From Dunaliella salina (lineage: Eukaryota; Chlorophyta; Chlorophyceae; Chlamydomonadales; Dunaliellaceae), in contig MU069474.1 in NCBI GenBank assembly GCA_002284615.2, positions 298,571-308,873 on the forward strand: a stretch of 10,303 bases of DNA, written 5' to 3'. The number at the start of each line of letters is the position of its first letter. Positions within the stretch are counted from its first letter, which is position 1. Position numbers and translations under genes: made by a program. Below, one piece after another: positions 1-7,478 of the stretch. The notes under the pieces are model-generated. The model saw nothing but the letters and a program-made list of their open reading frames with translations, was not told the origin of the DNA and did no database searches.

Positions 1-551
1 CCCACCTGCAGCTCCAGTGGCCCCACCATGCCCCTGGCCGGCCCTATCTGCTCAAACAGCGTCAAGCACTCTCCCTGGCTCAGATCCTCCAGCTCGTGCT
101 GACCCCTCCCTCCTCCACGTTTCCCTCCACGCGCTCCCAAAGCAGGCTTTGCTTTCTCACCCTTGCCCCTGCCCCGTCCTGAGCTACCCCGACCTCTCTG
201 GCCTCTGCCCCTGCTTGCGTGTGCTTGCTCTTCCTCCTCCTCCTCCTCCCCCGTGTCAGCCACATCTGGAAGCTGTTGTTGTTCAGGATCAGCTGCTTCA
301 TCTCCTGAAGCAGGCTTTGCCTTCTTGCCCCTGCCCCCGCCCCGTCTCGAGCCACCCCGACCTCTGTGGCCTCTGCCCCTGCTTGCGTGTGCTTGCTCTT
401 CTTCCTCTTGCCCTGTGTCAGCCGCATCTGGTGGTTGTCGTTGCTCAGGATCAGCTGCTTCACCTCCTTGCTGCTGCTTTCCAGAACCTCTCTGCCGCTG
501 CTGCAGCTGCTGGAGCTGGTGTTGCTGCTCCTGCTGCTGCTGGTGTTGCTG

Positions 552-597
<46 letters not shown>

Positions 598-923
598 GAT
601 TGTTGCTGCTGCTGCTGCTGCAGCTCTTGTTGCTGCTGCTCTGATTGTTGCTGCTGTTGCTGCTCTTGCTGTTGCTCTGTTTGCTGCCGTTGCTGCTGCT
701 GCTCTTGCTGCTCTCCCTCCTGATCTTGTTGGTGGTGTTGCTGCTGTTGTGAGTTGTCTGGGGCGGGAGGGGGCTCCATCCCGAGAGACAGCATGACTGC
801 CAGCTGCAGCTGCGCATCCTCATCATCGCCAAATCCATCCATGTATTCCCCACTGGCCGATGCTGGCCCACCCCCCTCACCTCCAAGTGGAGCACTGGGG
901 GGACCCATGGCAGCAGCAACCAC
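1..923 (-). CDS. Exon 6 (partial): UIM, polyglutamine tract and duplicated RG-rich boxes
   Basis: This exon is open to the window edge, giving 307 codons (predicted residues 214-520). The acceptor is CCTTGTAG|GTGGTT after a pyrimidine-rich stretch; the phase is 0, matching exon 5. Residues 246-260 (DDEDAQLQLAVMLSL) fit the ubiquitin-interacting motif: acidic cap, central Ala, conserved Ser ten residues after the cap. Residues 272-357 are Gln-rich, including 13 consecutive CAG codons at 555-593. Two 54-residue repeats follow (368-421 and 422-475). Each has an EAADPEQ start, a Glu run, then ASRGRG and RG/GR-rich sequence. The end reads HELEDLSQGECLTLFEQIG and continues off the window. UIMs bind ubiquitin, and RG-rich boxes often bind RNA or are arginine-methylated. 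UIM plus polyQ recalls ataxin-3, but no Josephin domain precedes it. An in-frame ATG at 908 in a strong context (GCCATGG) could alternatively start a separate transcript. Confidence 0.85.
138..461 (-). repeat. Two tandem 162-bp coding repeats in exon 6
   Basis: The 54-codon units start at 461 and 299 (minus strand). Both encode EAADPEQ, a Glu run, QAHASRGRG and then basic Gly/Arg-rich sequence ending KAKPA. The period is an exact multiple of three and the units differ by both substitutions and small changes in Glu number. This is an in-frame coding duplication that has diverged. Confidence 0.8.
490..749 (-). repeat. Coding CAG-rich tract with (CAG)13
   Basis: The minus strand reads CAG/CAA interrupted by GAG, CAC and TCA codons. 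The longest pure run is 13 CAG codons at 555-593, read as glutamine in the exon 6 frame. The tract is open in all three minus-strand frames and some plus-strand frames (poly-Leu, poly-Ala, poly-Cys). Those are by-products of the triplet repeat. Pure triplet runs of this sort are prone to length change. Confidence 0.9.
783..827 (-). other. Ubiquitin-interacting motif coding segment
   Basis: The fifteen codons read DDEDAQLQLAVMLSL. They match the UIM pattern of an acidic cluster, a hydrophobic residue, an invariant-type Ala (A255) and a Ser (S259) four residues later. In known UIMs the Ala packs against the Ile44 patch of ubiquitin. The motif lies in the only long open frame of exon 6 and shortly before the polyQ tract. 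A single copy is visible. Confidence 0.75.
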
Positions 924-1880
924 CTACAAGGTCACAAGGAAAAGGAGGCCTCTGGTCATAACAGCAGACTACTGCATAGTTACAAGCACCAAAACAGGAA
1001 AAAGGTCACAAGGTTGTAAGGAAAAAGAGGCTGGACGTTAAAATGGCTGACTGCCCGCCCGTACATAAAAAGGACGATTTCATGAAGAAAGGGGTCAAGC
1101 TCAATGTTGTTCTGGTCCATGGCAGCAGACACCACCTACAAGGTCACGAGGAAAAGAAGGCAGAGATACTACTCCAAGATTCATGAATCAAAAGGTAGCA
1201 GTATTTATTCTTGTGCGCTAAATTTATGTTCAGGCACCAAACCCAACAAAGTTTCCTGGCTGCCTAAGGTTACGAGGTTATAAGGAAAAGGAGTAAAAAC
1301 CACAGATTACTACTCGTCTTTCACGAAGAAGGGGATCAAGCCTGCTGGTGTCCTGGTTCATGGCAGCAGTCACAGCCCACAAAGTAGTTACAAGCGCTTT
1401 AACTTATCGGACAAGGAACAGGTTATGACAGTTGAAACATAACAAGGGATGCAACTTATCGGACAAGGAAACAGTTGCATATCCAGCAAAAGGATGGAGA
1501 CGCACATAACTTCATTTAAATGATGGTTTCTTTAGAAAAGAACCCTGCAAGTTTACAAGGAAAACGAGGCCTCTGGTCAGTAAGACTGACTGCTAGCCTC
1601 TTCATGAAATAGGAGAGAAGTTCATGAAGGAGGGGATGAAGGGGACAACGCCTGTGGTTGTTCTGGTTCATGGCAGCGGCCAAAACCTACAACGTCGCAA
1701 GCATTGCAACTGTTATCTGAAAAGGAGAAGGTTACAAGATCACGAGGAAGAGGAGGCATCGGGTCAAAACGACTGACTGCTAGCCTGTTCATAAAAATGG
1801 AGGACTTCATGAAGAAGGGGATGCAGCCCATTGTTGTCCTGGTTCATGGCAGCAGCCACCACCTGTAAGTTGAGGAGCAG
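905..1880 (-). repeat. Array of five degenerate exon 6-acceptor-like units
   Basis: On the minus strand, five copies share a GCTGCC-ATG core (ATGs at 908, 1120, 1361, 1671 and 1847), and four of them have (T/C)AG|GT just 15 bases before the ATG. The first is the real exon 6 acceptor. Units 2 to 5 continue with related codons (M[N/D]Q[D/N]N-x-L-x-PLLHE-like) and then a pyrimidine-rich tail with CCTTGTGACC-like motifs leading into the next copy. Spacing of the ATGs is irregular (212, 241, 310 and 176 bases). Open frames from the AG end in stops after 20 to 60 codons. The exon 6 copy keeps only the first 18 bases or so of the unit's coding-like part. Confidence 0.75.
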
Positions 1881-1990
1881 CCTAAGCTGGACACCAACCT
1901 TTGTGTTAATGAAAGCAAGACCCAACAACAGCCAGTGTTTCCGAGGTCGAGAAAAAGCAATGAGCTGGACACCACCCTTGTGCATGAAAG

Positions 1991-2203
1991 GGCGGCTGAG
2001 GATGGAAGAAGGAGAGTCCGAGCGCTCAGGGGCATGGCTAGCAATCCTCCAGATCCCCATGAGTTCTGTCTCTTGCTCTCTCCTAGGCTAGTTTTGTCTA
2101 GTTTAGGTGGAGGGCCTCCTGGTGAGGCCTCTAACCTTTGTTAGGGGTTCTTCCCTTAATGCACGCGGCCTTTGGCTTGCGTAGACTTTTCTTTTCTTTT
2201 CTT
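1991..2203 (+). mobile_element. Short retroposon-like insertion with pyrimidine tail and 10-bp target duplication
   Basis: A 213-bp segment interrupts the satellite. The same 10 bases, TGCATGAAAG, flank it at 1981-1990 and 2204-2213, and joining the flanks restores a normal satellite unit (TGCATGAAAGCAAGACGCAG). The insert ends in a simple tail, CTTTTCTTTTCTTTTCTT, just before the right duplication. A tail next to a target duplication is characteristic of target-primed retrotransposition. It could be a SINE or the 3' end of a truncated LINE; no coding sequence is visible. A second copy lacking the first 23 bases lies at 2370-2559 because of the duplication around the N. Confidence 0.65.
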
Positions 2204-2725
2204 TGCATGAAAGCAAGACGCAGCAGTCGCTTCCAGGGTCTAAACTGGACACCAACCTTTGTGCATGACAGCAAGGCACACGACAGGAAAAGCAATGAGC
2301 TGGACACCAACCTTTGCAGGAAAAGCAATGAGCTGGACGCCAACCTTTGCAGGAAAAGCAATGAGCTGNGAGTCCGAGCGCTCAGGGGCATGGCTAGCAA
2401 TCCTCCAGATCCCCATGAGTTCTGTCTCTTGCTCTCTCCTAGGCTAGTTTTGTCTAGTTTAGGTGGAGGGCCTCCTGGTGAGGCCTCTAACCTTTGTTAG
2501 GGGTTCTTCCCTTAATGCACGCGGCCTTTGGCTTGCGTAGACTTTTCTTTTCTTTTCTTTGCATGAAAGCAAGACGCAGCAGTCGCTTCCAGGGTCTAAA
2601 CTGGACACCAACCTTTGTGCATGACAGCAAGGCACACGACAGGAAAAGCAATGAGCTGGACACCAACCTTTGCAGGAAAAGCAATGAGCTGGACGCCAAC
2701 CTTTGCAGGAAAAGCAATGAGCTGG
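2014..2725. repeat. Exact 355/356-bp direct duplication with an N at the junction
   Basis: Bases 2014-2368 recur without visible difference at 2370-2724, with the single ambiguous base at 2369 between them. After 2724 the sequence continues normally into the satellite. The end of the left sequence equals the start of the right sequence, which is the expected signature of two overlapping contigs joined with a placeholder N rather than merged. Confidence 0.85.
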
Positions 2726-3107
2726 ACACCAACCTTTGCAGGAAAAGCAATGAGCTGGACACCAACCTTTGCAGGAAAAGCTATGAGCTGGATACCAACC
2801 TTTTTTGTGCATGACAGCGAGAACCGAAAACAGTCGGCGCTCCCAAAATCAACGAAAAAATACGAACTGGACACCAACCTTTATTGTGCATGAAAGCAAG
2901 ATGCAACAGGAAGCGCTCCCCAAGTCCACTACAAAACCCTGAGCTGGACTACGACTTGTGAGTGCTTGAATGCAAGACACAACAGTCACGGCTTCCAAAG
3001 TCCAGGAAAAGTATGAGTTGGTCTGACCTTTGCGTGCATGTAAGCAAGACATAAAAGTCAGTGCTGGCAATACCAGCAAGCCTCACCAACCCAAAACAAT
3101 TAAGCAC

Positions 3108-3337
3108 CTGCTTCAGCATGCGCTGCTCATCGTCTTGACGCTGCCGCTCCAGCTGCTCCTGCTGCTGCCTCTCCCACCACTGGTCCTGCAGCTGCTCCTG
3201 CTGCTGCTTGCTGGGTCCGCTGGTGCCCTTCTTGGAGGCCGCAGCCTTTGATCCCTTTTTGCCCTGGGATGCGGTTGGTGTGCCCTTCTTCTGGCACTGC
3301 TGCTGCTGCTGCGGCTTGCTGCGCTTGCGCTTGGAGC
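3108..3337 (-). CDS. Exon 5, KRKR basic patch and Q/E/R-rich probable coiled coil
   Basis: This is a 230-base exon. The acceptor is TGCGCAG|GCTCC behind a T-rich stretch, and the donor is AAGCAG|GTGCTT. It enters in phase 1 (G plus GC makes Gly137) and leaves in phase 0 after residue 213. The N-terminal half has SKRKRSKP, a five-Gln run and several KKG motifs, a probable bipartite nuclear localisation signal. The second half is Q/E/R/L-rich (EQLQDQWWERQQQEQLERQR, then QDDEQRMLKQ), consistent with a helical or coiled-coil segment. Codons are strongly CAG/AAG/GAG. Flanking sequence on both sides is intronic: the satellite of intron 5 downstream and repeat-bearing intron 4 upstream. The gene's biochemical role is not evident from this exon. 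Confidence 0.8.
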
Positions 3338-3662
3338 CTGCGCATTTCAAGGAACCAGGGGCACAAAACACACGGAAATTGTGGCCAATGGAACAGCACA
3401 CACAAGATTACAGGGCCAAATTTGACAACAGGGCTTCATTTTGGTAGGCATTTGCTTTCACAAATTTTGGAATGAATGCTGTCTCAAGGACTTTTGACAG
3501 GCAGCCAATTTTAAGGCTTTTGGCAGGCTTTTGTTTTCAAGTAATAGAGCAGCACATTGCAAAGACTTATGCATGCTGGTGAGACCAGGGAAGGAGCAAG
3601 CAGCAGACTGGGAGACTTGCAACCAAAGTTATCTCGGGGCAGCCCAAAGTATCATGTATCAC

Positions 3663-4470
3663 TAGGGTTGGCACAAACGTTATAATTATATATAACGTTA
3701 TATTTTTAACATAAGTATATAACCCGTATATTTGAGTTTGGATCTTGTTATGTTATACGTTATGAAGTTATGTACATAACGTTAAAAATAACGTTATTTA
3801 TAACGTTATTATAACGTTATATTCGACGAACTTCTCACCCAAGTTTGGCGATTCCATGAGCGCAATTCTGAGCTGCAGGAGAGTGCAGCACAGAGCAGGC
3901 AATCAAAGCTGAATTCTATCTGTGGAGGGAGGCCGCGCTGAATATTGGGGCATGTTTGAAGCCTGTGTTGAAGAGGAAAGGCCAATGCAAGCCTTTGCAG
4001 AGCAGGCTGGTGTGCAACATGGGCAGGGAGGCAGTGTATGGGAAGGCCAGTGACAACCCTGCCAGGTCTACCAAGGATCACTATAAATGGGGTGGATGCA
4101 AAGGGCTGCGCATGGAAGCAGGCCAAGCACCTCTGAGTGTTGAGCGTGGCAAGGAGCAGCAAGGGCTGCAGATGGTTAGACTACATGGTTGTACAGGAAT
4201 TATGAGTCAAGACAGGGATACTTAACGTGCATGCCGCAAACTCTGACTTTCAAACACTCTTGTTTGGTCACCACCTCATTTTGAGCTCAAGTAAATTGGG
4301 ATAGCGGTCTCTACTCTTTGGGAGCTATCCATTGATACCCTTGAAGTTGGGATTTGCTCAACCTGAATTCTGAGTATATAACGTTTGTAACGTTTATAAC
4401 GTTATACAACGTTATATACGGGTTATATAACGTCAAGCCATTTCGCCGCATAACGTTTGTGCCAACCCTA
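3663..4470. mobile_element. Non-autonomous hAT-like DNA transposon (808 bp)
   Basis: The ends are perfect 21-bp inverted repeats: TAGGGTTGGCACAAACG... at 3663-3683 and its complement at 4450-4470. The element is flanked by the 8-bp direct repeat TGTATCAC at 3655-3662 and 4471-4478. An 8-bp target duplication with ends starting TAGGG is the hAT superfamily signature. Subterminal regions (3676-3825 and 4375-4455) are AT-rich and full of ATAACGTTAT-like palindromes. The interior (about 3830-4370) is more GC-rich with only short open frames, and I find no BED finger or hAT dimerisation domain, so it would need a transposase in trans. Confidence 0.8.
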
Positions 4471-4807
4471 TGTATCACTGAACCAGGGCTGCAGATGGTT
4501 AGACTACATGGTTGTACAGGAATTATGAGTCAAGACAGGGATACTTAACGTGCATGCCGCAAACTCTGACTTTCAAACACTCTTGTTTGGTCACCACCTC
4601 ATTTTGAGCTCAAGTAAATTGGGATAGCGGTCTCTACTCTTTGGGAGCTATCCATTGATACCCTTGAAGTTGGGATTTGCTCAACCTGAATTCTGAGTAT
4701 ATAACGTTTGTAACGTTTATAACGTTATACAACGTTATATACGGGTTATATAACGTCAAGCCATTTCGCTGCATAACGTTTGTGCCAACCCTATGTATCA
4801 CTGAACC
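4162..4807. repeat. 323-bp tandem duplication of the hAT-like right end plus flank
   Basis: Bases 4162-4484 recur at 4485-4807. I see one difference: C at 4447 versus T at 4770. The unit covers the last 309 bases of the element, its target duplication and a few bases of flank (TGAACC), so there are two right inverted repeats (4450-4470 and 4773-4793) and a third TGTATCAC at 4794-4801. There is no N at the junction. It could be a true tandem duplication or an assembly/haplotype overlap. Confidence 0.85.
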
Positions 4808-6014
4808 AGGCGGAGCAAAGCATAGGCTGGGCAACCTTAACAAATTGATTTTGTCTTTGAGCAGCCCAGAGCATCACAATGCCATGGTCCACCATGCTGG
4901 GGCATGCTGGGGCACGCTGGGGCGTCATGGTCCACCATGCTGGGGCAAGGCATTGGTTGGGCTTATTTGTCGTTTTTGAGCAGCACAGAGTAGCACAACG
5001 CCATAACTTGCGAAGCAGGCTGGCTGCACCAGGGATACCAAGGCATTGGACTTTTGTACATGCCGTCATAGTATGAGGCACATTCCGCATGCATCAAGCA
5101 TGCCATGGCCAGATCACTGTGAGCAACATCTCATAATCTCCCTTGTCAACATGGAGCTGAGCGGATAAATCCCATGTGGTCCCAAGCCGCAAGCAGAAAA
5201 ATTTAAGGTTTGGGGTGTGCAAGACGCTGAGAAGGCGCAGCCATGTCTGCAGGATCTGTTCACAGGCGCAGAGCGCTCCCTAACAGGTCTTTTAATTGTC
5301 CTAGGTGAAATAAGTGCCTCTTTTTGCTTCTCATGAAAAACAAGAGAACTTCCTATGCATCCTCTGCCTGACAAACTAGTGTGCTGGCCACCATTCTCAT
5401 GCTTTGCATGAGCAAATTAACTAAAATCTACTAATACTCAGGCAGCCTTGTAGCCATGATCTACGGTTCCTCTTCCTGTCATTTTTGCAGGGTGTTCTCA
5501 TGCACGCAAGTCATGTCCTCTCTCATTGTTGGGATTGGGATTGATGCAGGGCAGGGTCCCATTCTTAATGTGCAAGCTCAAGTCACACCTTTGTTGCTGC
5601 TGTGTTTGCATTCACTGCAGGCAAGATTCAGTCCAAAGTGCGCGCAGAGTCCCATTCCCAGCGTTCGCAGGGGTCGATTTCCAGTGTGTGCAGGGGTCCA
5701 CTTACTATGTGCACACGGCTATGGGTGCGAAATGCGCGGAGCTCCATTCACAGTGGACGCACAGCCATTGTTTTGACAGGCTTTTGCTTCCAAGACTTTT
5801 TGCAGCCTTCTGTTGCCCGGCAATAAAAGCAGCACAGAGCCATGACTCATGCTGCGGCCATCAAGTAGTTTTGAGTGCACTACCGTCTGCACCAGAAAAT
5901 GGGGGGGTTTACTAAACAAAATTTTGGGAGTGAAATAGAGTGGAGTTGTAGGCCGTTTTGATCGCGATGCCAGGCAAGATGGCATCACTGGAGTATTGAG
6001 ATACTCATTTTGCA

Positions 6015-6176
6015 CTGCCTCAGAAAATCAACGTTTGCAGGTGCTGCCTCAGAAAACCAACGTTCGCACTGCCTCAGAAAATCAACGTTTTGGTGCTGCC
6101 TCAGAAAATCAACGTTTTGGTGCTGCCTCAGAAAATCAACGTTTCAGTGCTGCCTCAGAAAATCAACGTTTAGGTG
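6015..6176. repeat. Six-unit 27-bp minisatellite
   Basis: Six units of CTGCCTCAGAAAATCAACGT plus a variable TT(T/C)(G/A)GTG-type end lie head to tail. The central ones are exactly 27 bp and the first two differ by small indels. There are no unique spacers, so this is not a CRISPR array. The period is a multiple of three, so one plus-strand frame encodes repeated ASENQRFGA; no start codon or splice support makes it a gene. Confidence 0.9.
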
Positions 6177-6472
6177 CCCACGATCCTGCAGCTACTCTGC
6201 ACCCTCTCAGTGGTCTTTTTTTTCAAATCTTGCACTTTCCTGCAGAGTTGCTCACCTGCTCCTCAATCCTTCAAATTGTCCAAAACATTGATTTCACTTT
6301 CCTGCGCTTCTGCACACCCTGACACGACAATTTTGAGATTGTCCTGGATAGACTGCTCTCCTCATTAAAATGTGCATGCTCATGGAACTGGACACACGTT
6401 TTCCTCTAGAAAATTCAGTCTTCCAGACCATCTCTTTTGTCTTAATAAGCATGTTTACGTAAGGGAACACAC

Positions 6473-6569
6473 CTGCATATTCTTCTTCCTCCTCCTCCTC
6501 CACCTCTTCCTCGACTTCCTCAGACACACTGCTATCGTCCTCCTCATCGTCCTCGCTGCTTCCGCCTCC
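6473..6569 (-). CDS. Exon 4, Glu/Asp-rich acidic tract
   Basis: This 97-base exon lies between acceptor CCAG|GGAGGC, preceded by a long T/C-rich tract, and donor GCAG|GTGTGT. It enters in phase 0 and leaves in phase 1, as exons 3 and 5 require. It encodes predicted residues 105-136 plus one base: a GGGSSEDDEEDDSSVSEEVE start, then a run dominated by Glu, ending in YA. Such tracts are common in histone-binding and other nuclear proteins, but they are low-complexity and not diagnostic. The open frame continues upstream of the proposed acceptor for about 17 codons and then meets a TGA. I placed the exon start at the pyrimidine-flanked AG; a slightly longer exon cannot be excluded. Confidence 0.68.
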
Positions 6570-6711
6570 CTGGCTGGAGGCATAGCAGACAATATATGGA
6601 GCAAAGAGTATTTCGTAGGGTTTCCATGCTCAAAATGCTTTGCAGTTGTGCAATTGTGATGGCTGTGGCCGCATCCAGACGGTCCAAGTGTGTTCTGTAG
6701 GAACTCCAGGC

Positions 6712-7217
6712 ATTGTGCGCTATGCAATGCTTTTTGCAAACCATGTTTGCGGCTACAACCCGACAGGACAGACCATTGAAAATGCGCACACGAGACGGGG
6801 CAAGGGCACAGATGCCCTGTGATGGCCTCAAGAAACGAAAGCATGGGTGCCTATCAGCAGCAAAGATGCCTGCAAGGTGATCTGAATCCATCAGGGTTGG
6901 GTCATACGTGAAAGGCGTATTTTAACGCATCGATAAAACTGACATTTTAACGCGCATGCAACCCACGTATGATCCATCCCTGGAATGTATCCTGATAGGC
7001 TGACATGACACACGCCAATGACGGCGTGGGTGTACAAGCCTGATTGTGCGCTATGCAATGCTCCTTGCAATCCATGTTTGCGGCTACAACCCGACAGGAC
7101 AGACCATTGAAAATGCGCACACGAGATGGGGCAAGGGCACGGATGCCCTGGGATGGCCTAAGTAAGCGTATGCATGGACGCCCATCAACAGCCAAAATGC
7201 CTGCGGGGTGATTTGAG
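6712..7217. repeat. Pair of diverged 175-bp direct repeats
   Basis: Copies at 6712-6886 and 7043-7217 are offset by 331 bases and share long exact blocks such as TTGCGGCTACAACCCGACAG. They differ at scattered positions, mostly in the 3' third. A minus-strand frame is open through both copies (both read RVRIFNGLSCRVVAANM). It could be a piece of a dispersed repeat that once coded, but it lies within an intron here and has no independent gene signals. Confidence 0.8.
6892..6982. mobile_element. 91-bp hAT-like MITE
   Basis: Imperfect 19-bp inverted ends (CAGGGTTGGGTCATACGTG on the left; on the right, the complement of CAGGGATGGATCATACGTG; two mismatches) enclose a short AT-rich core. The flanks are GAATCCAT (6884-6891) and GAATGTAT (6983-6990), an 8-bp target duplication with two differences. 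CAGGG ends with an 8-bp duplication again fit hAT. The duplication is imperfect and the element tiny, so the call is moderate. Confidence 0.55.
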
Positions 7218-7478
7218 TGCAATCTGCTAGGCTGATAGGTGACGCTCGCTAACGATATCAATGATATCAACCTAGTGCAGGAAGGTCACCAGAGGCTTGA
7301 GCAAAATGTCTTAAACAGCTGGCACACCCCAGCCTGACCTCTGATTGACCCCATTCCTCCACAAATTTTCTTTGGCTGCAAGGTTGGCCCTGATGGGGGA
7401 AGGATTGGCGACTCAAGTTCGGCCCGAAACAGAAGAACTAACCCCACTCTCCCAGCCATCTCATGGTGCATGACACAC

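Larger units (their letters stand above)
1881..3063. repeat. Satellite array with 33-bp and about 80-bp units
   Basis: The plus-strand core is AATGAGCTGGACACCAACCT. In the region 2641-2805 it repeats as five nearly perfect 33-bp units. Elsewhere (1884-1990, 2204-2284, 2806-3063) it alternates with TTTGTGCATGAAAGCAAGAC and CGCTTCCA-type segments, giving units of about 80 bp that are more diverged toward the exon 5 side. The 33-bp period is a multiple of three, so 11-residue repeats appear in several frames on both strands; I regard these as non-coding. Confidence 0.85.
924..3107 (-). other. Intron 5 (2.18 kb), filled with repeats
   Basis: Lying between exon 5 (donor AAGCAG|GTGCTT) and exon 6 (acceptor CCTTGTAG|GTGG), this stretch holds three things. 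One is a satellite with 33-bp and roughly 80-bp units; another is a short retroposon-like insertion; the third is an array of degenerate units resembling the start of exon 6. It also holds the single N at 2369 and an exact 355-base duplication. I see no additional exon that is clearly coding, though the exon 6-like units could be spliced. Confidence 0.65.
3338..6472 (-). other. Intron 4 (3.1 kb), with hAT-like element and minisatellite
   Basis: Bounded by the donor of exon 4 (GCAG|GTGTGT) and the acceptor of exon 5 (TGCGCAG|GCTCC). It contains the hAT-like element, its duplicated right end, short GCTGGGG-type direct repeats at about 4890-4950, the 27-bp minisatellite at 6015-6176, and unassigned sequence at 4810-6000. 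In that last part I see only weak repetition: a GCAGAGTCCCATTCC-type motif near 5560-5770, and AGCAGCACAGAG-type motifs near 4860, 4978 and 5829. No convincing extra exon was found. Confidence 0.6.
6570..7478 (-). other. Intron 3 (0.9 kb)
   Basis: Bounded by the proposed donor of exon 3 (GAA|GTGTGT) and the acceptor of exon 4 (CCAG|GGAGGC). It contains a pair of about 175-bp direct repeats separated by a small MITE-like insertion. The remainder (7218-7478) shows nothing beyond a short GATATCAATGATATCAA motif at about 7255. Confidence 0.5.

Noticed and set aside
17..796. Long plus-strand frames rich in Leu, Ala, Cys or Ser opposite exon 6
   Set aside because: They are out-of-strand readings of the CAG-rich tract; the minus-strand frame gives a UIM, glutamine runs and RG boxes, whereas these give homopolymers of hydrophobic residues.
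80..919. 279-residue minus-strand Ser-rich frame with its own ATG
   Set aside because: It reads AGC in the triplet tract and lies one frame away from the exon 6 frame, which is open to the window edge, has matching splice phase and encodes recognisable motifs.
1..923. Ataxin-3 or a cohesin SCC3/STAG subunit as the identity of the gene
   Set aside because: A UIM with polyQ is compatible with ataxin-3, but the five upstream exons contain no Josephin domain. The final HELEDLSQGECLTLFEQIG segment only vaguely recalls SCC3 and is too short to assign.
2459..2893. Frames with repeated 11-residue units such as MSWTPTFAGKA or AKVGVQLIAFP
   Set aside because: The 33-bp satellite has a period divisible by three, so several frames on both strands stay open automatically; no start, splice or codon bias supports coding.
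3809..4225. Open frames inside the hAT-like element as a transposase
   Set aside because: Neither strand shows a BED-type zinc finger or the conserved hAT C-terminal region, and the plus frame is partly made of the duplicated right-end sequence.
6015..6176. CRISPR-like array
   Set aside because: The 27-bp units are directly adjacent with no unique spacers, and the context is eukaryotic intron.
6294..6844. Minus-strand frames around exon 4, including a WKPYEILFAPYIVCYAS reading upstream of the acidic tract
   Set aside because: That upstream reading meets a TGA a few codons earlier with no good AG in between, and the stretch looks like the pyrimidine-rich tract of a splice acceptor.
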